NCBI GenBank assembly: GCA_963714415.1 | Contig: CAVQOL010000001.1 | Coordinates: 62,001-126,000 of the forward strand | From: JAGXRK01 sp963714415 | GTDB taxonomy: Bacteria > Bacteroidota > Ignavibacteria > Ignavibacteriales > Ignavibacteriaceae | Direction of reading: 5' to 3' | Length of the DNA stretch: 64,000 bases | The notes under the pieces: model-generated | What the model saw: only the letters and a program-made list of their open reading frames with translations | What the model was told of the DNA's origin: nothing | Database searches by the model: none | Made by a program: the position numbers and the translations under genes | In this document: positions 10,622 to 18,415 of the stretch, piece by piece | Position numbering within the stretch: position 1 is the stretch's first letter | Layout of the letters: every line of letters starts with the position of its first letter

Positions 10622-10969
10622 TTATCCGCTGCAGATTTTATTACGATCAACCTTCTGAACTTTCTGTTTATCTGAAAAAATCAACTTATCATTAGAAATC
10701 CAAAAATCGAGGGTTGATAGAATGGATGAAATTCTGCTGTCTGATGGGCGTTCATTAATCTGATAGTTAACCCATTTCCCATCCTTCTGTTCAATAATAA
10801 AACCGGCGTCTTTAAGAATGCTAAGATGCTTTGATACTGTGGAATTTGCCAACTTTAAAACATTTGTGATTTCACATACACAAAGCGATTTGCTTTGAAG
10901 CATCTTTAAAATTCTTAAGCGGTTCTGATCGGACAGGGCTTTAAATAATTTTGTATTGTCTTTTACCAT
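10622..10969 (-). CDS. arsR: ArsR-family arsenic-responsive repressor
   Basis: A 115-residue winged-helix protein. It has the ArsR core LFKALSDQNRLRILKML, the metal-binding helix SLCVCEI (Cys30, Cys32, equivalent to the ELCVCDL motif of classical As(III) sensors), and recognition helix LANSTVSKHLSILKDAGFI with wing residues DGKWVNYQI. An extra cysteine near the C-terminus (Cys113) could be a third As(III) ligand. It lies between arsP and arsM on the same strand. A palindrome lies a few bases upstream of its ATG and another before arsP, consistent with autoregulation. Confidence 0.9.
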   Translation of the reverse strand: MVKDNTKLFKALSDQNRLRILKMLQSKSLCVCEITNVLKLANSTVSKHLSILKDAGFIIEQKDGKWVNYQINERPSDSRISSILSTLDFWISNDKLIFSDKQKVQKVDRNKICSG

Positions 10970-10974
10970 AATTC

Positions 10975-10994
10975 ATTTCGTTATCTAACGAAAT
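10975..10994. promoter_or_regulatory. Probable ArsR operator upstream of arsR
   Basis: ATTTCGTTATCTAACGAAAT: 9-base perfect arms with a 2-base spacer, starting five bases upstream of the arsR ATG. The same arm length and spacer occur in the palindrome before arsP at 10587-10606, which makes both more credible as sites for one dimeric regulator. Confidence 0.65.
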
Positions 10995-11043
10995 ATAAAA
11001 TCAAAAAAAAGAGGATGCAAATTTAATTGTACCCCGAATCTTG

Positions 11044-11841
11044 TTATTTTTTATATCCAACAACCGTTATGCTAAAAATACCAACTTGATTTTCTTTAAA
11101 CTCCTTTAATTGTTCGGTATTTAAATACTGAAGTAAAACTTCATCAGGTAATTCTATCGTTTTCGTTTTTTTAATTTCAACATCAATAAAACCAACCTGC
11201 TTAAATAAACCAATATATTCTTCCTGCTGTACTGCACCGGCAACACATCCTGCATACATTTCTGCTGATTTTTTTAACTCCGGATGTAACTCCCCTTTTA
11301 TAACAATATCGGAAACACAAAAATGTGCTCCAGGTTTTAATACCCGATAAATTTCGCCAAAGGCTTTTTTCTTATCCGGAACAAGATTAAGAACACAATT
11401 GCTGACAATTACATCCGCAATATTATTTTCAAGAGGCATCGACTCTATCTCACCTAACTTAAACTCAACATTTTTATATCCAAGCTTATCAAGATTTAAA
11501 TTAGCTTTAGCCAGCATTTCATTAGTAAAATCAATCCCGATTACCTTTCCCTCTTCACCAACTAAAGCGCGAGCAACAAAAACATCATTACCAGCGCCGG
11601 AACCCAAATCAACAACAGTATCACCTTTTTTTATATCTGCAAACTCAGTTGGTAATCCACAGCCCAAACCTAAATCGGCTTCTTGTACATAGCCTTGAAG
11701 ATTATCATAGTTATCTTTCATAATTGTATAACCAACAATTTTGTTGTCCGATGATCCGCAGCAGCATTTTCTGGTTGAGGATACTGCAATTTCCGCATAC
11801 TTTTCTTTTACAATTTCTTTTACGTCTTTTTGCTTACTCAT
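11044..11841 (-). CDS. arsM: Arsenite S-adenosylmethionine methyltransferase
   Basis: A 265-residue SAM methyltransferase of the ArsM family, which methylates As(III). The AdoMet site VVDLGSGAGNDVFVARALVG and the acidic loop GKVIGIDFTNEML are clear. The arsenic-binding cysteines are visible in the CCCGSSDNKIVGY region, in SNCVLNLVPDK and in MYAGCVAGA. I choose ATG at 11841 rather than the longer TTG reading at 11871, because AAAAGGAG sits six to ten bases before this ATG. It precedes arsR/arsP in transcription order, with a cysteine-containing small open frame just upstream. Products could be exported by the ArsP-type permease. Confidence 0.92.
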   Translation of the reverse strand: MSKQKDVKEIVKEKYAEIAVSSTRKCCCGSSDNKIVGYTIMKDNYDNLQGYVQEADLGLGCGLPTEFADIKKGDTVVDLGSGAGNDVFVARALVGEEGKVIGIDFTNEMLAKANLNLDKLGYKNVEFKLGEIESMPLENNIADVIVSNCVLNLVPDKKKAFGEIYRVLKPGAHFCVSDIVIKGELHPELKKSAEMYAGCVAGAVQQEEYIGLFKQVGFIDVEIKKTKTIELPDEVLLQYLNTEQLKEFKENQVGIFSITVVGYKK

Positions 11842-11858
11842 TGCTATTCTCCTTTTTA

Positions 11859-11945
11859 TTAACAGGCGCAAACCTGGTTAAATAATTTATCCAATTCTTT
11901 TTTTGCTTTTTGAAGTGTTTTATTATTTACGCAATAACAAGACAA
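11859..11945 (-). CDS. Possible small cysteine-rich ORF upstream of arsM
   Basis: An open frame on the minus strand runs from a TAA at 12014-12012 to the TAA at 11861-11859. It has no ATG, and the only usual start is TTG at 11945. From there it would encode 28 residues, LSCYCVNNKTLQKAKKELDK and then LFNQVCAC, with four cysteines in two CxC pairs around a charged helix. The stop lies 18 bases before the arsM ATG, a normal operon distance. It could be a metal-binding peptide, or the tail of a gene whose front is lost. No ribosome site is obvious for the TTG, so confidence is low. Confidence 0.25.
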   Translation of the reverse strand: MSCYCVNNKTLQKAKKELDKLFNQVCAC

Positions 11946-12001
11946 ATCAGATTGATAAGAATATATTTTGAGAAAGGAATTAAACTGTTTTTTGAGGATT
12001 C

Positions 12002-12050
12002 TTCTGAAAAGTTAATTTTAGTCCTTCTGCCTTTTCACAGCTTTTCAGAA
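12002..12050 (-). terminator. Inverted repeat after kinase A, weak terminator candidate
   Basis: TTCTGAAAAG (12002-12011) and CTTTTCAGAA (12041-12050) are perfect 10-base arms separated by 29 bases, just downstream of the kinase A stop on the minus strand. The long loop and absence of a following T run make a factor-independent terminator uncertain. Confidence 0.3.
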
Positions 12051-12067
12051 TTACAATAGATCTTCAA

Positions 12068-14680
12068 TCACCTCGAATATTTTTTCAATAACGCCCGAAA
12101 TTTTGGTTTGTCATTAAGTGAATTAAATTCCGGTATTATTTTAATATACGGAACGGATACCCAGGAAGGAATTTTCAACAAGTATTCTAATTGATCGATT
12201 GCTTTATCGTATTCTCTTGTTAACGTATATATTAAAGCTAGATCCTGAGCGGGTGGAACACCGTATTCGGCGTCTTCAGAAATGGGTAACAGTTCCGTTG
12301 CTTTTATTCCCTCCCTTATTGCATCGTTCTTTCGACCCAGCGCAGCATATGTAATACCGAGAGAGCTATGGTAGCGGGGATCGTCAGGCCATTTGGCGAT
12401 TTCATCTTCTAATAAAATTTTTGCTTTCTCAAGTAAAGAATAGCTTTGTTCCTTTTTGTCTTGAGCAATGTAAACCAAAGCAGCAAGCAATGATTTCGGT
12501 ATCGCCCAAACTTTATGTCTTATCCATTCCCCCGGTGCTGATGCGAGGACTTGCAAAGCCTTTTCATAATTTTTTTCACCGACTTCCTGCCAATACCATG
12601 CCCAGTAATAAAATTCGTGTTCGGGTGGAACGGATTTGAGAGCAATTCGAGACTCATCGATTGCTCCTTTCCAACTCCAATAGATAAATGCTTTATATAA
12701 GTATGCCCACTCTGCATCCGGTGATATTTTTGCTGCATTGTTACATGCATCAATTGCTTCTTCATATTGGCGTGTAAGCCAATAAAATAATGCAAGATTT
12801 AAATATAGAGTTGGATCTCTGGGACTAAGAATTATTGCTTTTTTATTTGCATCTATTGCTTTTTCAAACTCGCCATTTTTTCCATATACATCTGAATTTG
12901 CTTTTAGAATATCTATATTATTCGGAAGGACTTGACCAGCGATTTTCCATTCCTTTAGTGCTTTTATATTATCGCCTAGTGCCCATAAGTAGTAGTAACC
13001 AATTGATATATGTACTTCGGCAGATTCCGGAGCTAATTTTAAAGCCCGATCCGCCGCTACCCGGGCCATTTCTAATCTTTTATCTGAAATATCGTAGCGA
13101 AGGAAGAAAAGTCTCGAATGAGCTTTTGATAATTTTGCATAAGCCAGAGCAAAAGTGGAATCCAGATCTACAGCACGTTGATAGTTATCTACAACCTTAA
13201 GCCAGTTTTCAATCGAAAAATGAGGTTTAAGTTCATAAAACCGTGCTAAAAGATAAGCTTGATAGGCATCCAGGTTTTTGGTTGGTTTACTTTCAACTGT
13301 TTTAAGTTCCGATTCCATGAGTTCAATATCGAGATGTTCGATTACTTTTTTTGCAATTTCCGATTGTATTTGAAAAATATCCGTAATGAACCGCTCGAAG
13401 GGTTCTGCCCATAATTGGACGTCATTTGAAACTTGAATTAATCTGGGAGTAACTCTAACCCGTCCCGGTCCCTCCGAAGTTTTGGCCCATCTAACTGTGC
13501 CTGTAATAATAAAATCAACATTTAACTCTTCACCAATTTTTTTTGTTGTTGCATTTGTATTTGCATAATAAAAGGCACTTTTGCGGGAAATGACTCCAAC
13601 ACTTTTTATGTTTGAAAGCAGACTTGAAATTTCATCTGTAATTCCGTCGGCAAAATATTGATCTTCAGGCAACCCTAAATTTTCAAAAGGTAAGACTACC
13701 AGCATTTTCAACTTCGAATTAAGATCAGTTTCACTATTAGTAAAGAACAAATATTTGCTCAATACTATTACTGCAGCAAGCAGGAATACAATTGCGATAG
13801 AATAAAATATTTTTCTATTGCTAAATATTCTTTTTTTTCGTTCGGATGTCATTGTAGTTGATTTTGAAAATTTTTTCGTTCGGCGTAAATCAACAATTAA
13901 TTCATTCGCATGCTGGTAACGGTTGGATTGATTTTTATCAAGACATTTATTCACGATATTTTCCAGTTCCATCGGTACGCCGGTTCTTAAACCAGTTATC
14001 GGCTCGGGCTCTTCATTAATAATGGAATAAGTGATTGCTTGTTCGTAATCGCCTTTAAAGGGTGCTTTGCCTGTTATCATTTCATAAAGTAATATTCCAA
14101 TAGACCAAATGTCAGTTCTGTGATCTACTATTTCACCTCTTGCTTGTTCGGGTGACATATAGTCAATAGTCCCGGCAGCACTTCCCAATTTAGTCAATTG
14201 TGTTTGTCCTTTTACTTTGGCTAATCCAAAATCCAAAATTTTAACAACACCATCGCTTGTGATAAATATATTTGCCGGTTTTATATCTCTATGAATTATG
14301 TTTTTTTCGTGTGCTTTAGTTAAACCTTCTGAAACCTGAACAGCAATATCAATAGCTTCATCTGTTTTTAGCAGACCTTTCTCTATTTTTTGTTTTAATG
14401 TTTCGCCCTCATAACAAGACATAACAATAAACATTTGCCCATCCAGCGTTTCATCAATTTCGTGTATTGTACAAATGTTATTATGCTCTAAAGCAGAGGC
14501 AGCTTGAGCTTCATGGATGAATCTTTTCTTTGCATCATCATCAAGAGAAAAGGAGGGCGGAAGAAATTTTAATGCAACAGTACGTTTGAGTTTTGTGTCC
14601 TCGGCTTTATAGACTACTCCCATCCCGCCTCCGCCGAGCTTCTCAATGATCTTGTAGTGCGATATAGTTTTACCTATCAT
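12068..14680 (-). CDS. Kinase A: membrane Ser/Thr protein kinase with TolB-like and TPR domains
   Basis: An intact PknB-like kinase. The glycine loop is LGGGGMGV, the ATP lysine lies in VALKF (residue 39 in the GTG-start numbering), the catalytic loop is HRDIKPAN (131-138) and the metal site is DFGLAK (151-156), with activation segment GTIDYMSPEQ. A single transmembrane segment follows at about 293-312. The C-terminal part has a TolB-N/FlgO-like domain (LVVLPFENLG, YFADGITDEI, VISRKSA) and then many TPR units. This is one of six paralogues in the window and one of three without frameshifts. I choose ATG 14680, preceded by a GAGG ribosome site, over the GTG at 14683. Substrates are unknown; TPR output suggests a protein-scaffold role. 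Confidence 0.88.
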   Translation of the reverse strand: MIGKTISHYKIIEKLGGGGMGVVYKAEDTKLKRTVALKFLPPSFSLDDDAKKRFIHEAQAASALEHNNICTIHEIDETLDGQMFIVMSCYEGETLKQKIEKGLLKTDEAIDIAVQVSEGLTKAHEKNIIHRDIKPANIFITSDGVVKILDFGLAKVKGQTQLTKLGSAAGTIDYMSPEQARGEIVDHRTDIWSIGILLYEMITGKAPFKGDYEQAITYSIINEEPEPITGLRTGVPMELENIVNKCLDKNQSNRYQHANELIVDLRRTKKFSKSTTMTSERKKRIFSNRKIFYSIAIVFLLAAVIVLSKYLFFTNSETDLNSKLKMLVVLPFENLGLPEDQYFADGITDEISSLLSNIKSVGVISRKSAFYYANTNATTKKIGEELNVDFIITGTVRWAKTSEGPGRVRVTPRLIQVSNDVQLWAEPFERFITDIFQIQSEIAKKVIEHLDIELMESELKTVESKPTKNLDAYQAYLLARFYELKPHFSIENWLKVVDNYQRAVDLDSTFALAYAKLSKAHSRLFFLRYDISDKRLEMARVAADRALKLAPESAEVHISIGYYYLWALGDNIKALKEWKIAGQVLPNNIDILKANSDVYGKNGEFEKAIDANKKAIILSPRDPTLYLNLALFYWLTRQYEEAIDACNNAAKISPDAEWAYLYKAFIYWSWKGAIDESRIALKSVPPEHEFYYWAWYWQEVGEKNYEKALQVLASAPGEWIRHKVWAIPKSLLAALVYIAQDKKEQSYSLLEKAKILLEDEIAKWPDDPRYHSSLGITYAALGRKNDAIREGIKATELLPISEDAEYGVPPAQDLALIYTLTREYDKAIDQLEYLLKIPSWVSVPYIKIIPEFNSLNDKPKFRALLKKYSR

Positions 14681-14816
14681 CACAAGCCTCGTATTCGTAT
14701 TAAGAGATTTTGTTCACCCTGTGAGATACCCTGGGAGAACTTTCAATAAAATACTTTTTTTAATATTATATATAAATTAACATATGTTATTAAATTTCAA
14801 CCTATCTCACGGTGTA

Positions 14817-14851
14817 AATGTGATCCGCCGCGGCGGATGGTTTTACCGATC
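14817..14851 (-). repeat. Kinase 5'-end remnant carrying a perfect 16-bp GC palindrome
   Basis: Right after the stop of kinase F, the minus strand reads ATCGGTAAAACCATC, then the GC palindrome, then GATCACATT. This equals the kinase start (codons IGKTI...SHY) without its ATG and with ATCCGCCGCGGCGGAT (14823-14838) inserted between the codons for Ile6 and Ser7. The same insertion point is used in the fragment at 34813-34944. Confidence 0.65.
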
Positions 14852-14854
14852 CCC

Positions 14855-17080
14855 TCATTCCTCCATCGGGAATTTCATCTTGTGCAACAAAGCCTGATAG
14901 CGCGGCCCATCATGGATCAAACTTCTTAACTCTAATTCCGTAAAATAAGCATGAACCGGATCTTTTGTCTTATATCCCTTTTCCAGCCAGTCGAGGCATT
15001 GTTCTTGTTCCCCTGCAGTAGCGTAGAGGGAAGCAATCCAGAAAGGCTGGATATAATGCTCTTTCGCAGCAAATGCCATGACCTCAGCAGCACATCTCAT
15101 GGCTTCAAAATAGCCGCCTGTTTCATATCCCCGTTCCATGACTTGTACAACCGGATCCATACCGAAAGCAGTAAAATGCGCCTTCGCATTTTCAAATGCC
15201 TTATCGTACTCCCCCTTAAAGTGATGTGCCAACCAGAGAATTTGGAGCCCTATCGAACTATTCGGCGATGCCCTGAGCTCCTTGTAAGCCATTGTCATAG
15301 CCTCATCATACCGCCCTAACATGGATAATGTGCTTCCATAAAGTCCCAGGACTACAGGATTAAAAGGATCCAGTTCAACAGCCTGCTGAGCCTGCACGAT
15401 CGCTTCCTCTGGACGCTTTAGTATTGCCAACAGCTGGGAGTACTGCACCCGGGCCAAAGCATAGTTGGGATTGATCTCAATGGCCCGATTGAATGCCTCC
15501 TCCGCACCTTTCCAGTCCCAATCAAACCATTTGACGAACGCGCAAACGTAATGGACCTCCGCCAGGGTAGAATCCAGATCCAGGGCTCTTTGGGCGGCAG
15601 CTCTAAAAAGCGGTGTTGTTTCACTTGGCGGCAATGATCCCATAACCTGGCGTAAACACCAGACATTGGCAACTCCTGTATGAGCCAGCGCAAAATCCGG
15701 ATCTTTCTCCAGAGCGGATTCAAAGTAGTGCATTGCCACATCAATGTCCTGCGGGTTTAATTTGCAAGCATAAGACATCCCCTTTAAGTAGGCCTCATAA
15801 GCCTCAAGATTTTCAGTAGGTATTTTTTCTATAAGTTGTTTTTCCTGAGGTGTTATAAACGCTTTTAATTCTTTTGCAATTGTTTCTGCAATCTGACTTT
15901 GAATCCTGAAAATATCTTTAACATCATTTATCTCTTGCTGGAAAGACTCTCCCCAGATATGACTTTCTTCATCTTCCGCGTTAATCAATTGTGATCTCAG
16001 ACGAATGGCATTACCATATTTTTGTCCGCTGCCTTCCACTACGTAATTTACTCCAAGTTCTTTGGCTATTTCCTTGATGGGTTTTCTCTGATTTCTGTAT
16101 TGTTCAACCGATGATCGAGATATAACCCTGAGTTCCTTGATTTTCTGCAGGTTATTCAGAATCTCCTCCATCACTCCGTTGATGAAGTAGGTGTTCTCCT
16201 GGTCAGGGCTGTCGTTGATGAAGGGAAGCACTGCTATGGATTTCTCCTGCTTTGGTAATTCGATTGTCGATGCGCGGCCTGACTTCAAATCAGCTATAAA
16301 CTCTTTCATTGTTTGATATCTATATTTGCAATCCTTTTGTAACGCCTTACCAATAACAGAGACAACGCCTTTAGGAACATCGGATCGTAAACTTGATATC
16401 TCCTGCGGTTCCTCATTCAAGATGGAGTAGATAACTGCCTGTTCATAGTCACCCTTAAAGGGACGTTCTCCGGCAACCATCTCGTATAGTACAACACCTA
16501 ATGACCATATATCTGTTCTGTGATCTACTTGTTCTCCTCTTGTTTGTTCGGGTGACATATAGGCAACCGTACCGGCAGTACTTCCCATTTGTGTTAATTT
16601 TGTTTGACCGGTTACTTTAGCTAATCCAAAATCAAGTATCTTTACAATGCCATCATTAGTTATATATATGTTTGCAGGTTTTATATCACGATGGACAATT
16701 CCTTTTTCGTGTGCCTTTTGTAAACCGTTAGCGTTTTGGATAATGATATCAATAGCTTCATCTATTTTTAACGGACCACATTCTATCTTCTTCTTCAGTG
16801 TCTCACCGTCATAGCAATTCATAGAAATGAAAATTTGACCATCATCTGTCTCATCAATTTCGTGAACAACACAAATATTATTATGATCTAAGGATGACAC
16901 AGCTTGAGCTTCGTGAATAAATCTTTGCTTAGCATCATCATCAAGAGAAAAGGATGGAGGAAGGAATTTTAATGCAACGGTACGTTTGAGTTTTGTGTCT
17001 TCGGCTTTATAGACCACACCCATACCACCTCCGCCAAGCTTCTCAAGAATTTTGTAATGGGATATTATTTTACCGATCAT
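14855..17080 (-). CDS. Kinase F: soluble Ser/Thr protein kinase with TolB-like and TPR domains
   Basis: A 741-residue paralogue of kinase A. It has LGGGGMGV, VALKF, HRDIKPANIY, DFGLAK and GTVAYMSPEQ in order, then a TolB-N/FlgO-like domain (IAVLPFINDSPDQ, VISRSSVEQY, LGVNYVVEGS) and TPR repeats ending in DPVHAYF. Unlike kinases A and D it has no transmembrane segment between kinase and TolB-like domain, so it is probably cytoplasmic. The TPR-coding part (about 14870-15790) is visibly richer in G+C than the kinase-coding part, similar to kinase B, which suggests a module of different origin joined to the local kinase domain. The reading frame is intact. Confidence 0.88.
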   Translation of the reverse strand: MIGKIISHYKILEKLGGGGMGVVYKAEDTKLKRTVALKFLPPSFSLDDDAKQRFIHEAQAVSSLDHNNICVVHEIDETDDGQIFISMNCYDGETLKKKIECGPLKIDEAIDIIIQNANGLQKAHEKGIVHRDIKPANIYITNDGIVKILDFGLAKVTGQTKLTQMGSTAGTVAYMSPEQTRGEQVDHRTDIWSLGVVLYEMVAGERPFKGDYEQAVIYSILNEEPQEISSLRSDVPKGVVSVIGKALQKDCKYRYQTMKEFIADLKSGRASTIELPKQEKSIAVLPFINDSPDQENTYFINGVMEEILNNLQKIKELRVISRSSVEQYRNQRKPIKEIAKELGVNYVVEGSGQKYGNAIRLRSQLINAEDEESHIWGESFQQEINDVKDIFRIQSQIAETIAKELKAFITPQEKQLIEKIPTENLEAYEAYLKGMSYACKLNPQDIDVAMHYFESALEKDPDFALAHTGVANVWCLRQVMGSLPPSETTPLFRAAAQRALDLDSTLAEVHYVCAFVKWFDWDWKGAEEAFNRAIEINPNYALARVQYSQLLAILKRPEEAIVQAQQAVELDPFNPVVLGLYGSTLSMLGRYDEAMTMAYKELRASPNSSIGLQILWLAHHFKGEYDKAFENAKAHFTAFGMDPVVQVMERGYETGGYFEAMRCAAEVMAFAAKEHYIQPFWIASLYATAGEQEQCLDWLEKGYKTKDPVHAYFTELELRSLIHDGPRYQALLHKMKFPMEE

Positions 17081-17358
17081 AATTTTAGTTCATAGATAAT
17101 TTGAGGATATGGAGAAAAAGTTCTAAGTAATGTTTTCAACTCATTTCTCTCAAGGGATAGAATAATTTTTACTAAACTTGCAAAAAATATTTGTTAGAAG
17201 CAATGGTTCGTTAACAATTGGCAAACAAAAACCGCACTGAACTCTAATTAAAGGGGTTTTTTAAACTAATTTTTTTCAACTAAACTCGTCTTATGTGTTA
17301 ACGTAGGAAAATGTTCTTTTTTGCTTTGACAGTATCCTCAAATCATTTGTTGAATTAA

Positions 17359-18411
17359 TTATTTCAATCCCAACATATAACGCTGCCAAAGATCTTTCGT
17401 GCCGATATTTAAAATTGGGGAGACCGCAAGTCTACCGGTAGGGCCAATACTTTTTTCCAGATATTTTAATTCATTTAATTTTTCTTTTACTTCATCTTCA
17501 ATAATCACCGGCAGACCTGCATTTCTTAAAAGCAAGACGCCTTTGGCTTTAATTGATAATTCCAGTTGGATTTTGATTAAACAAAGCATATCTGCTAAAA
17601 CAGTTCCGGGAAATTTATTTTGAAGCGATAGCAAATATTGACCAGAGTGAGATTCAGAAAAAATTCCATTATCAATCTGCTCAAGCAGTTGAACATCATT
17701 GTCCAATCCTGTTTCCATCCAATCTCTCAAAGCTATCTCACTTCTGTGAAATACAAATATTATTAAAACCGGCAGAAGAATTAGTTGTAAAATCGTAACT
17801 ACAATAGCGGGCAATAACAAATGATTAAATATTGAGTGAATTATTATAGCAGAAAAAAGTCCAGGCATAAAAATTAGGAACAATGAATGATAAAGAATTG
17901 CAGAAATCAGACCGGGTAAATAATTCATAATTTTAAATTTATCTGATCTGTCAAATAAACTTTTGGTTAAAACAGCAAAGATGGCAGTAGTTCCACCGTG
18001 CATCACAGCAGTTCCAAATCCTCTTATAATCCAGAGAAAAATGTTGGACGATTCAACGACATTCAGATAATATATGTTCTCTACAAAGGCGAATCCGGCA
18101 CCGATAGCAAAGCCATAGATTACAGCATCTACCAGAAATCCTATTTTCTTTTTAGAGATCATATAAATAATAAATGCCGCTTTTAGTAATTCTTCTATTA
18201 CTGGAGCTATATACCTGGCATAATATGTTATATCAATTGGTAGAATACTGAGAAGTACTTTATTGATGACATAGCTTATTAAAGCGGCACCAAAACCGAT
18301 AAGGATAACTAATAGTACGTTAATAATTTTTACAAGTTTGTAGCTGTCAAGATAAATTAAGATTATTAAAAAGATAAAAACCGGTAAGAGACTAACAAGA
18401 ATTTCAATCAT
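17359..18411 (-). CDS. PrsW-family intramembrane metalloprotease
   Basis: A 350-residue protein with about eight hydrophobic helices. It has PrsW signatures: APVIEELLKAAF (Glu73, Glu74), AIGAGFAFVENIYY (Glu111), AVMHGGTTAIF (His138) and a later LYHSLF histidine. Family members are multi-pass metalloproteases; the founding member cleaves an anti-sigma factor in Bacillus. The C-terminal third after about residue 240 is hydrophilic and cytoplasmic. It starts four bases after the stop of the large secreted protein at 18416-21343, so the two form an operon. Nearby anti-sigma factors make regulated proteolysis attractive, but no link is shown. Confidence 0.85.
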   Translation of the reverse strand: MIEILVSLLPVFIFLIILIYLDSYKLVKIINVLLVILIGFGAALISYVINKVLLSILPIDITYYARYIAPVIEELLKAAFIIYMISKKKIGFLVDAVIYGFAIGAGFAFVENIYYLNVVESSNIFLWIIRGFGTAVMHGGTTAIFAVLTKSLFDRSDKFKIMNYLPGLISAILYHSLFLIFMPGLFSAIIIHSIFNHLLLPAIVVTILQLILLPVLIIFVFHRSEIALRDWMETGLDNDVQLLEQIDNGIFSESHSGQYLLSLQNKFPGTVLADMLCLIKIQLELSIKAKGVLLLRNAGLPVIIEDEVKEKLNELKYLEKSIGPTGRLAVSPILNIGTKDLWQRYMLGLK

Positions 18412-18415
18412 CGGG

